Positions 1 through 8,562 of a stretch of 64,000 nt of DNA are shown here, piece by piece (positions within the stretch are counted from its first letter, which is position 1; the number at the start of each line of letters is the position of its first letter). A model generated the notes under the pieces. That model made no database searches. It was not told the DNA's origin and saw nothing but the letters and a program-made list of their open reading frames with translations. The position numbers and the translations under genes were made by a program. The DNA is from Nocardioides sediminis (GTDB lineage: Bacteria; Actinomycetota; Actinomycetes; Propionibacteriales; Nocardioidaceae): the NCBI RefSeq assembly GCF_003047295.1, contig NZ_PZYZ01000002.1:186001-250000 (forward strand), given 5' to 3'.

Positions 1-386
1 TCGGGCTCGGTGAGCCCGAAGCAGCCGAGCCGGCTCGCGGAGGCCAGCTGGGGGAGCCACTCCTGCTTCTGCTCCTCGGAGCCGAAGAAGAGGATCGACT
101 TGCCGACCAGCCCGCTGCTGACCGACACGATGCCGCGCAGCGCGGAGTCGGCCCGGCCGAGCTCCTCCATGGCCAGCGCGTAGGTGACGTAGTCGCCGCC
201 GAGGCCGCCGTACTCCTCGGGGATGGTGAGGCCGAAGAAGCCGATCTCGGCCATTCTCGGCACGATCGCCAGGTCGACGGCCTCCTCGCGGTCCCACCGC
301 GTGCGGTGCGGGACGGCCTCCTTGTCCAGGAAGCTGCGCGCGAGGTCGCGGAACGCCTGCTGCTCGTCGGAGAGGGAGAGGTCCAT
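1..386 (-). CDS. Acyl-CoA dehydrogenase, N-terminal part (runs off window)
   Basis: This is the first 128 codons of an acyl-CoA dehydrogenase; the rest lies before the window. The visible residues match the family's helical N-terminal domain: a start of MDLSLSDEQQAFRDLAR, then IPEEYGGLGGDY, then GSEEQKQEWLPQLASA, ending near GCFGLTEPE, just where the FAD-binding middle domain begins. Such enzymes oxidise acyl-CoA to enoyl-CoA with FAD. The ATG (386-384) overlaps the stop of the upstream dehydrogenase gene as ATGA, so the genes are probably translationally coupled. With the next two genes it forms a three-dehydrogenase run. Substrate unknown. Confidence 0.88.
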   Translation of the reverse strand, partial: MDLSLSDEQQAFRDLARSFLDKEAVPHRTRWDREEAVDLAIVPRMAEIGFFGLTIPEEYGGLGGDYVTYALAMEELGRADSALRGIVSVSSGLVGKSILFFGSEEQKQEWLPQLASASRLGCFGLTEP

Positions 387-1540
387 CAGCCCAGCGCCTC
401 CAGCGTGTCGTGGTCGGTGACGCCCTCGGCGAGGGCGCGCAGGTGGTGGTCGCCGTCGCCGAAGAGGTGGTCGAGCACCGTGAGGTGCGCGGTGGCGGTG
501 CCCACGGAGTACTCCGCCGTCATGGCGATGCCGCCGTGCAGCTGGATGGCCTCCTGGCCGATGTGCCGCGACGCGCGGCTGGTCTGCAGCGCGCACCGGG
601 CCGCGGCGTCGGCGAGCGCGTCGCGGTCGCCGGTGGCGATGGTCATCGTCGCCCAGTCCACGATGCTGTGCGTCAGCTCGAGGGAGACGTACATGTCCGC
701 CGCGCGGAAGGTCAGCGCCTGGAAGTGGTTGAGCGTGACGCCGAACTGCTTGCGGCTGGTGAGGTAGGACGTCGTGGCCGCCAGCTGGGCCTGCATGACG
801 CCCAGCGCCTGGTTGGCCGCCATCACCCGGGTCAGGTCGAGCATCGTGGCCAGGGTCCCGGAACGGTCGGTCGTGGGGTCGCCGAGGGGCACGGCGGGGG
901 TGCCGTCGAGGACGATCCGCGCGGCCCGCCCCCCGTCGTACGTCGCGTAGCCGGTGCGGTCGGGCGCGTCACCGTCGGAGTTGGCGCCGACCAGGAAGAG
1001 CCCCGTGCCGCCGTCGGGCAGGGTCGCGGTGACGACGACCTGGTCGGCGCGGGCGCCGTGCAGGACCGGGTCCTTGGTGCCGGTCAGGAGCCACCGGTCA
1101 CCCTCCTGCGTCGCGGTCGTTCCCGGGGCTGCGGTGGTCCACCGTGGGCCCTCGGGCTCGTCGTGGGCGACGGCCAGGACCCGCTCGCCGGCCGCGACCG
1201 CGCCGAGCACCTCGGCGCGCTGCTCGGGACTGCCCGCGGCCGAGACCAGCCCGCCGGCCAGCACGACGCCGGTGAGGTAGGGCTCGGGGGCGAGCACCCG
1301 GCCGAGCTCGCGGCACACGATGCCGATCTCGACCGGGCCGGCCCCGACCCCGCCGTCGCTCTCGGCGAAGGGCAGCCCGAGGACGCCCATCTCGGCCAGG
1401 CGGCGCCACAGGTCCTCGTCGAAGCCGGGCTCGGTGGCCGTGGTGCGGCGGCGCACCTCGTAGTCGCCGTACTGCTTGGTGAGCAGGCCCCGCACTGCTT
1501 CGCGCAGGGCCTGCTGCTCGTCGTCGTAGGTGAAGTCCAT
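386..1540 (-). CDS. Acyl-CoA dehydrogenase, putative partner subunit
   Basis: 384 aa, the usual family length. It has the N-terminal MDFTYDDEQQALREAVRGLL helix, a central beta domain and a C-terminal helical bundle containing LHGGIAMTAEYSVGTATAHL. The IYEG-type motif that carries the catalytic glutamate of medium-chain dehydrogenases is absent. In actinobacteria, adjacent FadE genes of this kind often encode alpha2-beta2 heterotetramers in which one chain has a degenerate active site (known from mycobacterial steroid-catabolic FadE pairs). Here the partner would be the gene 1 bp upstream. The pairing and any steroid or long side-chain substrate are inferences. Confidence 0.85.
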   Translation of the reverse strand: MDFTYDDEQQALREAVRGLLTKQYGDYEVRRRTTATEPGFDEDLWRRLAEMGVLGLPFAESDGGVGAGPVEIGIVCRELGRVLAPEPYLTGVVLAGGLVSAAGSPEQRAEVLGAVAAGERVLAVAHDEPEGPRWTTAAPGTTATQEGDRWLLTGTKDPVLHGARADQVVVTATLPDGGTGLFLVGANSDGDAPDRTGYATYDGGRAARIVLDGTPAVPLGDPTTDRSGTLATMLDLTRVMAANQALGVMQAQLAATTSYLTSRKQFGVTLNHFQALTFRAADMYVSLELTHSIVDWATMTIATGDRDALADAAARCALQTSRASRHIGQEAIQLHGGIAMTAEYSVGTATAHLTVLDHLFGDGDHHLRALAEGVTDHDTLEALG

Positions 1541-1541
1541 G

Positions 1542-2693
1542 TCAGAGTCCCAGGATCGAGCGGGCGATGATCTGGCGCTGGATCTCGTTGGACCCGCCGT
1601 AGATCGACGCCTTGCGGAGGTTGAGGTAGGTGGGGGCGCTGCGTCGCGCCCAGCCCGGCAGCGGGGAGTCCTCGTCGGCGCCGGAGGCGATCGACGCGGG
1701 ACCGGCGAGGTCGACCGCGAGCTCGCTCACGGCCTGCTGGAGCTCGGTGCCCGTGAGCTTGAGCACCGACGACGCCGGGTGCGGCTCGCCGCCGGCCGAG
1801 TGCGCCACGACCCGCAGCGCGGTGAGCTCGAGGGCGAGCAGCTGGTTCTCGAGCTCCACGACCCGGGCGCGCACGAGCGGGTCGTCGAGTCGGTCGCCGG
1901 CGTTGTCCTTGAGCGTCGCCAGCGCCCGCTTGGTGATTCCCACCGGGGCGACGCCGACGCGCTCGTTGCCGAGGAGGAACTTGGCGATCGTCCACCCGCC
2001 GTTGACCTCGCCGACCAGCAGGTCCCCGGGCACCCGGACGTCGGTGAACCAGACCTCGTTGACCTCGTGGCCGCCGTCGATCAGCTCGATGGGACGCACC
2101 TCGACCCCGGGCAGGGTCATGTCGATGAGCAGCATCGAGATGCCGGCCTGCTTCTTCACCTCCGGGTCGGTGCGGACGAGGGTGAAGATCCAGTCGCCGT
2201 GCTGGCCCAGGGTCGTCCACGTCTTCTGCCCGTTGACGACCCAGTCGTCACCGTCGCGGACGGCGGTGGTGCGCAGGCTGGCGAGGTCGGAGCCCGCGTC
2301 GGGCTCGGAGAAGCCCTGCGACCACCAGATGTCCAGGTTGGCCGTGGCGGGGAGGAACCGCTCCTTCTGCTCCTGGGTGCCGAACTGCGCGAGCACCGGC
2401 CCGATCATGGAGGCGTTGAAGGCCAGCGGCACCGGGACGCCGGCCCGCTGCATCTCCTCGTGCCACAGGTGCCGCTGCAGGTCGGTCCACCCGCGGCCGC
2501 CCCACTCCTGCGGCCAGTGCGGGACGGCGAGGCCCGCCTTGTTGAGGACCCGCTGGCTCTCCACGATCTGGTCGCGCGTCAGGTGCCGACCCTCCAGCAC
2601 CGTGTCGCGGATCTCCTGGGGGAACTCGGTGGTGAAGAACGTGCGCATCTCCTCGCGGAACGCGGCGTCCTCGGGGGACAGCTCGAGCTGCAC
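1542..2693 (-). CDS. Acyl-CoA dehydrogenase
   Basis: 383 aa. The N-terminal domain contains PHWPQEWGGRGW. The FAD-domain signature is GFSEPDAGSDLASL (about residues 147-160) followed by WVVNGQKTWTT, and the C-terminus ends in IYGGSNEIQRQIIARSILGL, a typical dehydrogenase tail. The position that holds the catalytic Glu in IYEGT-type enzymes is Gly here, as in many actinobacterial FadE paralogues. It is first of the three-gene run (ATG at 2693) and lies 1 bp from the next gene, which suggests a FadE heteromer. The likely role is beta-oxidation of a fatty or branched acyl-CoA; the substrate cannot be read from the sequence. Confidence 0.88.
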   Translation of the reverse strand: MQLELSPEDAAFREEMRTFFTTEFPQEIRDTVLEGRHLTRDQIVESQRVLNKAGLAVPHWPQEWGGRGWTDLQRHLWHEEMQRAGVPVPLAFNASMIGPVLAQFGTQEQKERFLPATANLDIWWSQGFSEPDAGSDLASLRTTAVRDGDDWVVNGQKTWTTLGQHGDWIFTLVRTDPEVKKQAGISMLLIDMTLPGVEVRPIELIDGGHEVNEVWFTDVRVPGDLLVGEVNGGWTIAKFLLGNERVGVAPVGITKRALATLKDNAGDRLDDPLVRARVVELENQLLALELTALRVVAHSAGGEPHPASSVLKLTGTELQQAVSELAVDLAGPASIASGADEDSPLPGWARRSAPTYLNLRKASIYGGSNEIQRQIIARSILGL

Positions 2694-2782
2694 GGGACCT
2701 CCTGGGGTCGTCGCCGGGTGGGCGGTCCCATCATGTCTCGCCGTGCCCCGCGGGGCGATGTGCGCAGCGCCCAGTCGCCGCC

Positions 2783-4009
2783 TCAGCCCTCGGTGGCGTC
2801 CGAGTCGAGTGCGAGCGTCGCGGACTGCTCCTCGCCGTCGCGCTGCCAGGTCACCTCGACCTCGTCGCCGGGACGGTAGGAGCGGATCGTGGCCACGAGG
2901 GAGTCCGCGTCGGTGATGGCCCGGTCGTCGACACGGGTGATGACGTCGCCCTGCTGCAGGCCCGCGTCGGCCGCGGTCGACCCCGGGCTGACCTCCCGCA
3001 CCAGGGCGCCGGCGGCGCCCTCGGCAGCGGTGCCCGCGTCCCCGACCTGGATGCCGAGGCGCGCGTGGGTCGGCGTCTCGCCGGCGATCATCTGGTCGAC
3101 GATCGGCATCACCTCGTCGATCGGGATGGCGAAGCCGAGGCCGATCGAGCCGCCCTGCGTGCCGACCCCCTGGGAGGCCGTGCGGATGGAGGAGTTGATG
3201 CCCACGACGGCGCCGCTCATGTCCACCAGCGGCCCGCCGGAGTTGCCGGGGTTGATGGCGGCGTCGGTCTGGATGGCCGGGTACGTCGTGGAGTTGCCCT
3301 CGCTGTCCGACCCGACGTTGACCGGCCGGTCCAGCGCGCTGACGATGCCGCTGGTGACCGTGGAGTCGAGGCCGAACGGGGCGCCGAAGGCCACGACGTC
3401 CTGGCCGACGTCGAGGTTGGCCGACTGCCCGATCGTGGCGGCGGTGAGGTCGGTGACGCCCTCGGCCCGGATGACGGCGGTGTCGGTCAGCGGGTCCGTG
3501 CCGAGGATCTCGGCGGGGGCACTCGTCCCGTCGTCGAAGTAGACGCGGACGTCACCGCCGCCCTCGGCGACCTCCACCACGTGGTTGTTGGTCAGGATCG
3601 TGCCGTCGGAGCTGAGGATGATGCCCGAGCCGGACCCCTCGCCCTGCTGGCCGGCGACCCGGATGGTGACCACGGACGGCAGGACGGCGGAGGCCACGGC
3701 CTCCACCGAGCCCTCCGCGGCGGGGGTGTCGCCCTGGTCGATGACGGGCGTGGTGGCCGTGGGCGTCGAGGAGGAGGAGGTCCCGTCCTGGGTGCCGTCC
3801 CAGAGCGCGGCGCCCCCGAAGCCGGCGCCCGCGCCCGCCACCAGCGACGTGACCAGCACCGCGGCGGCGAGGCCGGCGCGTCCCCTGGACCGCGCCCGCG
3901 GGGCGTACGGCGGGGCTGGCGGCGGTGCGGTCGGCTGGGTCGTCGGCTGCGCGGCGGCGTAGGGGTTGCCCATCGGGCCGGGCTCGTAGGGAGGAGGCGT
4001 GGTGCTCAT
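2783..4009 (-). CDS. HtrA/DegP-type serine protease with PDZ domain, membrane anchored
   Basis: 408 aa. Layout: a Pro-rich cytoplasmic N-terminus (1-40), one transmembrane helix (about 46-68), a Ser/Thr linker (75-105), a trypsin-like domain (about 105-310) and a C-terminal PDZ domain (about 315-405). The catalytic triad is complete: His143 in TNNHVV, Asp176 in DPLTDTAVI and Ser257 in PGNSGGP. These proteases act outside the membrane in envelope protein quality control. I chose the ATG at 4009 because upstream in-frame sequence is shadow coding. A GACACT -10-like hexamer lies 7 nt before this ATG, so the mRNA could be leaderless. Not obviously in an operon with its neighbours. Confidence 0.92.
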   Translation of the reverse strand: MSTTPPPYEPGPMGNPYAAAQPTTQPTAPPPAPPYAPRARSRGRAGLAAAVLVTSLVAGAGAGFGGAALWDGTQDGTSSSSTPTATTPVIDQGDTPAAEGSVEAVASAVLPSVVTIRVAGQQGEGSGSGIILSSDGTILTNNHVVEVAEGGGDVRVYFDDGTSAPAEILGTDPLTDTAVIRAEGVTDLTAATIGQSANLDVGQDVVAFGAPFGLDSTVTSGIVSALDRPVNVGSDSEGNSTTYPAIQTDAAINPGNSGGPLVDMSGAVVGINSSIRTASQGVGTQGGSIGLGFAIPIDEVMPIVDQMIAGETPTHARLGIQVGDAGTAAEGAAGALVREVSPGSTAADAGLQQGDVITRVDDRAITDADSLVATIRSYRPGDEVEVTWQRDGEEQSATLALDSDATEG

Positions 4010-4071
4010 GGATCCCAGTGTCCGCAACGGACCTGTGCATGCGCTGAGAGCGTGCTGGGAAGGCACCCAGA

Positions 4072-4653
4072 TCAGGCACGAGGCGGCTCGGGGGCGGTCA
4101 GGTCCGGCAGGGCCAGCCACTCGTCCCACGTCAGGTCGCGACCGACGTACCGCGGGCGCGTCAGCGGCCACGCCTCCGCGATCCAGCGGGGGACCAGGGC
4201 GTCGAGGGCGGCCTCGAGCTCGGTGCCGACGCACTCGTCGACGACCCACCAGGAGATCTCCGCGTCCGCTCCGGCCACCTGTCCCCAATCCTTCTGGGGA
4301 GGATCGATGTAGACGCAGCCGAGCAGGGCCGTCTCGTCGGTGTCCAGCAGGGCGTAGTTGAAGGACTCGTGGGTCTCCATCTCCGCGGCGTGGCGCGCCA
4401 GGTCCTCGCGGTCCTGCTCGCGGGTCATCGAGGCCGGCGGCCAGCCCCACGCGGCGCCGTAGGTGCGCCAGAGGCGCTCGCGCGAGCCCATCACCGCCAC
4501 CATGTCGAGGTCCACGTCCTGGGCGCGGACGGGTCGCAGGTGGTGGCCCAGCCCGACCTCGACGCGAGTGGGGTGGACGAAGGTGTCGGGCAGCCAGCCG
4601 GCGCGCGCGGCTGCAGGCGGGGGTGGTGGCGGGGGTGGTGGCGGGGTGGGCAT
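4072..4653 (-). CDS. GNAT-like N-acetyltransferase with polyproline N-terminus
   Basis: 193 aa. It begins MPT followed by ten prolines, encoded by a 12-bp tandem repeat at about 4617-4650, then a GNAT-like body with LRPVRAQDVDLDMVAVMGSR, ALLDTDETALLGCVYIDP and an ISWWVVDE strand. It resembles small actinobacterial acetyltransferases that recognise a short polar substrate, but the classical Q/RxxGxG/A acetyl-CoA loop is poorly conserved, so the activity is tentative. A GAGAGG ribosome site precedes ATG 4653. The polyproline run could stall ribosomes and make translation depend on EF-P. It lies 35 bp after the sigma-factor gene on the same strand. Confidence 0.7.
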   Translation of the reverse strand: MPTPPPPPPPPPPAAARAGWLPDTFVHPTRVEVGLGHHLRPVRAQDVDLDMVAVMGSRERLWRTYGAAWGWPPASMTREQDREDLARHAAEMETHESFNYALLDTDETALLGCVYIDPPQKDWGQVAGADAEISWWVVDECVGTELEAALDALVPRWIAEAWPLTRPRYVGRDLTWDEWLALPDLTAPEPPRA

Positions 4654-4688
4654 CGGAGGACCTCTCCCGACGGCAGGGGGCCGTCGAC

Positions 4689-5225
4689 TCAGCCGGCGAC
4701 CGGGAGGTCGTCGCGCTCGACCACGGCCCGCAGGCGGGCCAGGGCGTGGTGGGTGTTGGACTTGACGGTGCCGGGTGAGCAGCCCAGCGCGGTGGCGGTC
4801 TCCGCGACCGAGAGTCCCTCGTAGAACCGCAGCGCCACGGTGCTGCGCTGGCGAGGCGGGAGGGCGGCCACGTGCCGCCACAGGTCGCTGTGACGTCCGC
4901 GGGGCTGCGCCTGGTCCCAGGCCTGGTCCCCGAGCCCGCCCCCCGCGGGCTCGGGGACCTCGCTGCGGACCGTCTCGTGGCGGTGGGCCGCCCGGCGGCA
5001 CCAGCTGATGTGCTGGTGGAGGACGGCGCGCCGGACGTAGGCCTCCGCCGCGGCAGCGTCCCGGATCTCCGACCAGTGGGGGAGCACCCGCAGCAGGGCG
5101 GCCTGCAGGACGTCCTCCGCACGGTGCTCGTCGCCGGTGATCGCCACGGCGGCGCGCAGCAGGGCCGGCCGCCGCAGCGCCACGAAGTCGGCGAGCTCCA
5201 GGCGCATCCCCACGTCGGGCTCCAT
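4689..5225 (-). CDS. SigE-family ECF RNA polymerase sigma factor
   Basis: 178 aa. The sigma2 region spans about residues 14-80 (AEDVLQAALLRVLPHW). The sigma4 helix-turn-helix spans about 120-170 (LPPRQRSTVALRFYEGLS, then ALGCSPGTVKSNTHHAL). This fits the SigE-like ECF group, common in Streptomyces and Nocardioides and active in envelope or stress transcription. It starts 11 bp after the stop of the six-helix membrane protein, so the two are probably co-transcribed; that protein has no obvious cytoplasmic anti-sigma domain. A second member of the group is at 33791-34366. Target promoters are unknown. Confidence 0.88.
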   Translation of the reverse strand: MEPDVGMRLELADFVALRRPALLRAAVAITGDEHRAEDVLQAALLRVLPHWSEIRDAAAAEAYVRRAVLHQHISWCRRAAHRHETVRSEVPEPAGGGLGDQAWDQAQPRGRHSDLWRHVAALPPRQRSTVALRFYEGLSVAETATALGCSPGTVKSNTHHALARLRAVVERDDLPVAG

Positions 5226-5236
5226 GGTCGTGCTCC

Positions 5237-5917
5237 TCAGCGGCGCCGGCGCGAGACCAGCAGGCCGACCGCGGTGACCGTCAGCCACACGGGACCGACC
5301 ATGCCGGCCATGTACTGCAGCGGGCTCACCGCGATCAGCAGCATCAGGCCGCCGAGGACGTAGCCGAGCACGCCGATCCAGCGGGGGTACCCGCCCGGAC
5401 GGGACGCCATCCCCAGGGCGACCGCGGCGAGTCCCGCCGTGCCCCACAGCCACGGCACGGTGCCGATCCAGTGCCCGAAGAACACGGCCGCCTCCGGCAC
5501 GACCTGCTCGGGGTCCTGGACGCCGAAGACGAACTCGGTCGTGAGCCCCGAGCCGAGCAGCTGCGTCACGGCGACCAGCAGCAGCCCGAACGCCGCGACC
5601 GCGGGGAGCACGCTCCCCGCCGGCAGGCGCCGGGCCAGGTCACCGTGCAGGCCGGCGGCGAAGACGACCAGGAGCAGCGCCGACACCATCGTCGCCACGT
5701 GGAAGACCAGGATCGGTGCGACCATCTCGGCCAGGCGGTCGACGATGGCCGGCGCGTCGCCGGCGATGTCCGGCTCGTACACGGCCCCGGTGCCCATGCT
5801 GGCGGCGACCGACACGACGCCGGCCAGGCCGGCCGCGAGTCCGGCGGCGATCCAGCGCCCCCCGGTCGAGGCACTGGTGGTGCCCGGTGCGGTCCCGGGC
5901 TCGAGGGTGGTGGTCAC
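5237..5917 (-). CDS. Six-helix integral membrane protein, function unknown
   Basis: 226 aa with about six predicted transmembrane helices (approximate residues 22-44, 67-90, 100-120, 145-170, 180-200 and 205-222) and a short Thr-rich N-terminus, ending in Arg residues. I recognise no catalytic motif; it resembles the loosely defined DUF4386-type small membrane proteins. The GTG start at 5917 is supported by AAGGAGA five bases upstream. It immediately precedes the sigma-factor gene with an 11-bp gap, which suggests an operon and perhaps a sensory or regulatory partnership, but this is only context. Confidence 0.75.
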   Translation of the reverse strand: MTTTLEPGTAPGTTSASTGGRWIAAGLAAGLAGVVSVAASMGTGAVYEPDIAGDAPAIVDRLAEMVAPILVFHVATMVSALLLVVFAAGLHGDLARRLPAGSVLPAVAAFGLLLVAVTQLLGSGLTTEFVFGVQDPEQVVPEAAVFFGHWIGTVPWLWGTAGLAAVALGMASRPGGYPRWIGVLGYVLGGLMLLIAVSPLQYMAGMVGPVWLTVTAVGLLVSRRRR

Positions 5918-6039
5918 GGCGTCTCCTTGACGGGTCGGGTAGCGGCCGGTCGGCCGCGCCACCACTGTCGGCGGGGCGCACGGCGACGCACCACGCACAG
6001 CCCCGGGTGTACGGGTGGTGTGCGGGTGGCCGGAGACCG

Positions 6040-8028
6040 TCAGCGTCGGCGGTCGCCGAGACCCAGGTGCGCCGCGTCGTACGACGACATCGCCCGGCCG
6101 GCGTCGAGGGCGTCGTCGTAGCGGTCGGGTCCGAGCCGTTGCCGGGCCGCGTCCTCCGCGGCGGCCACGGCGTCCGGGTCGGGGCGGTAGTAGCCGTAGC
6201 CCCGGGACCCCATGGCTTCCCGGATCGCCTGTGCGGCGCCGAGCAGCAGCGGCACCCGGGACACGGTGCCCTCCGCGGCCTCGATCACGGCCAGGGCGTC
6301 GAGGAGGTAGGCGAGGTTGGCCTGGTCGCCCGTCTCCAGCGAGAGGCGCAGGCCCTCCTCGAGGTGCTGGCGGGCGCGGGCGCGGTCGCCGCGTGCCAGC
6401 TCGACCTGGAACAGGTTGTAGAGCGCGATGTACGACGCGAGCCGGTCGTTGCGACGGCGCGCGGACGCCAGCCCCGACTCGACGCGACGTGCGGCCTCGT
6501 CGGCGTCGCCCAGGAGCAGCGCCACCGTCCCCAGCCAGATGTGGGCCAGGGCCCACGTCCACTCCGACTCCTCCCCGGCCTCGGCGGCGAGCGCGAGGGC
6601 GTCGGTGAACCGCTCCCGCGCCGACTCCAGGTCGCCACGGGCCAGGAAGGCCAGGCCGATCCCGGCGACGGCGTTGCAGTCGATGACCGGGTCGCCGACG
6701 GAGTGACGGAAGGCCTCCTCCCACCACTGCAGTGCCGCGTCGACGTCGTCCATGGCGAACGAGGTCGTCGCGGCCGCGAGGGCGGCCCGGGCGTGCACGT
6801 CGTCGGGCAGCCCGCCCCGGGCGAGGACGGTCTCGGCCAGCCGCCGGCCGTGGGCGTGGTGGCCACGCAGCCACCAGTAGAGCCACAGCGCCCACGCCAT
6901 GCGGGCCGCGCCCTCCACGTCGCCGGCGGCCAGCATCCGCTCCGCGGCCGCGGTGAGGTTGGGGTGCTCGGGGTCGATCCGCGCCAGCGCGGCGATCTGG
7001 CCGCCGTCGCGGTAGCGGGGACCGGTGGTCTCGGCCAGGACGAGGTAGTGGGCACCGTGGGCCGCGGTGGCCTGCTCCCACTCGCCGGCCTCGACGAGCA
7101 GGGACCGGGCGTACTGCGCGACCGGCTCGAGCATCCGGAAGCGTGCCCCGCCGGCCGTGGTCACCAGCGAGTGCTCGACCAGCGCCTCCAGCAGCGGCGC
7201 GACCGGCTGCGTGGCGTCGTCGAGGCGTCCGGCGACGCCCTCGAGGTCCTCGAGGGTGAAGCCGCCGACGAAGACCCCGAGCAGCCGCAGCAGGCGGCGC
7301 TCGTCCGCATCGAGGAGGCCGTGGCTCCAGTCCAGGGTGGCGCGCATGGTGCGCTGCCGGGCGGGCAGGTCGCGCGGTCCGTCCTGGAGGGCGGTGTCGA
7401 GGCGGTCGAGCAGCGCGGCCGGGTCGAGCAGCCGGGCGCGCGCGGCGGCCAGCTCGAGGGCGAGGGGGAGGCCGGCGAGGCGCGCGCAGGTCGCGGCGAC
7501 GGCCTGCTCGTCGTCCGCGTCCGCACCCCAGCCCGGGCTGACCGCGCCGGCGCGGTCCAGCAGCAGCCGGGCCGCGGGCGACTCCGAGACGGGCGTCGAG
7601 GCCGAGGGCAACCCGAGCGGCTCGACGCCCACCTCGGTCTCGCCCCGCACCCGCAGCGGCGCCCGGCTGGTGGCCAGCACGGTGAGGTCGGGCGCCGCCT
7701 CGATGAGGGCGGCGACGTCGGGCGCGGCCTCGAGCAGGTGCTCGACGTTGTCGAGGACGAGGAGCAGGTGCTGGCCGCGGATCCGCTCGACGACGTCCTC
7801 GACGACCGTGCGCTCGCTGGCCCCCGTCGCGTCGAGCGCGTCGGCGACGGCGGGGAGCACGGCCGCGGGCTCGAGCAACGGGGCCAGCTCGACCAGCGTC
7901 ACCCCGTCGGCGTACCGGTCCCGGACCGCGGCCGCGACCGCCAGCGCGAGGCGTGTCTTGCCCACCCCGCCGGGACCGCTGAGGGTCACCAGCCGCTGCT
8001 CCCGGAGGAGTCGTCCGACGCGCCTCAC
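6040..8028 (-). pseudogene. NB-ARC/TPR part of an XRE-family ATPase regulator, frameshifted from its DNA-binding domain
   Basis: The readable frame gives 662 aa from a GTG at 8028: a P-loop SGPGGVGKTRLA (about residues 17-28), Walker B HLLLVLDNVEHLL, winged-helix and helical segments, then TPR-like repeats (about 330-600). This is the usual AfsR/LuxR-like STAND ATPase layout. The frame stays open upstream and reads LPVPTTPLLGRDEEV, the normal start of this ATPase domain, but that segment joins the HTH frame only after removal of one 8-bp copy at 8071-8086. The GTG overlaps the stop of the HTH ORF as GTGA behind GAGGAG, so translation as a separate coupled protein is possible. Pseudogene, phase-variable gene and sequencing error remain open. 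Confidence 0.7.
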
Positions 8029-8363
8029 CTCCTCGTCGCGGCCGAGCAGGGGAGTGGTGGGGACCGGGAGGTCACGAGGTCACGAGGTCGCGCGGTGGCG
8101 GCGTCCGGGGCGGCGCGGGTCGGCCTCGCCCGGGCGGGCACGGCCGCGATGAGCCGCGACCGGTCGGCCTCGGAGAGGTCCAGGGCACCGGCCAGGGCGC
8201 GCAGGGTGTGGGGGTAGGGACGGGTCCGCGTGCCCCGCTCGAGCGCGCTGATCGCGTGGGTGCTCAGGCCTGCGCGCCGGGCCAGCTCCTCCTGCGACAG
8301 TCCGCCGGCCTCGCGCAGGGAGCGCAGCACGGTGGCGAGCGTCCCCGCGTCGTCTCCCGCCAC
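8025..8363 (-). CDS. XRE-family helix-turn-helix domain, separated from its ATPase by a frameshift
   Basis: 112 aa as read from GTG 8363 (ribosome site GGGGGAGGGA). Residues 8-65 form a Cro/CI helix-turn-helix: LRSLREAGGLSQEELARRAG, then LSTHAISALERGTR. The sequence after about residue 95 (TSRSPPLPCSAATRR) is out-of-frame translation of the ATPase domain start. Deleting one copy of the 8-bp repeat at 8071-8086 makes the frame continue as RPRDLPVPTTPLLGRDEEV into the NB-ARC protein, a common actinobacterial single-protein layout. The intact product would bind DNA and switch by nucleotide binding. It is divergent from the amylase-pullulanase gene, whose promoter lies in the same 199-bp gap. Confidence 0.8.
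   Translation of the reverse strand: MAGDDAGTLATVLRSLREAGGLSQEELARRAGLSTHAISALERGTRTRPYPHTLRALAGALDLSEADRSRLIAAVPARARPTRAAPDAATARPRDLVTSRSPPLPCSAATRR
8068..8089. repeat. 8-bp tandem repeat (2.75 copies) that breaks a reading frame
   Basis: The unit GTCACGAG (plus strand) occurs at 8071-8078 and 8079-8086, flanked by partial copies GAG (8068-8070) and GTC (8087-8089). Eight bases are not a multiple of three, so gain or loss of a unit shifts the frame. Removing one unit fuses the HTH and ATPase frames exactly. Confidence 0.9.
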
Positions 8364-8479
8364 AGTCCCTCCCCCGGCCGTGGGTCCGGAGTGTAGTGAC
8401 GCCGCGGCCGTCCGTACGCCCTTCCGGGTGAAACTTCACCCGAGACCCGCGTAGCCGCGCGCTGCCCGTCATGAAAGAT

Positions 8480-8496
8480 CTTGCAGGGCTTGCAAG
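8480..8496 (+). promoter_or_regulatory. MalR-like operator upstream of the amylase-pullulanase gene
   Basis: CTTGCAG at 8480-8486 and CTTGCAAG at 8489-8496 form a direct repeat with 9-bp spacing. The CTTGCAG-type repeat is, as I recall, the recognition word of the Streptomyces LacI-family maltose regulator MalR and occurs before alpha-amylase genes. It lies 67 bp before the chosen start, as expected for repression or carbon-source control. The regulator itself is not in this window. Confidence 0.6.
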
Positions 8497-8562
8497 ACCG
8501 ATGCTCGACTCCCTAGCGTGACGACCGCCACATCCATCAGCTCCACCCTCTCGGGAGTCCTC

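Noticed and set aside
386..2693. Assigning the acyl-CoA dehydrogenases to a steroid pathway
   Set aside because: Family motifs do not give the substrate, and no other steroid or fatty-acid gene is visible beside them.
2744..2756. Terminator at the GCCCCGCGGGGC palindrome between HtrA and the dehydrogenases
   Set aside because: The palindrome has no loop and short arms; GC-rich chance palindromes of this size are common here.
4617..4650. Regulatory G-rich repeat or G-quadruplex before the GNAT gene
   Set aside because: The tract is explained by the polyproline codons at the N-terminus of the protein on the minus strand.
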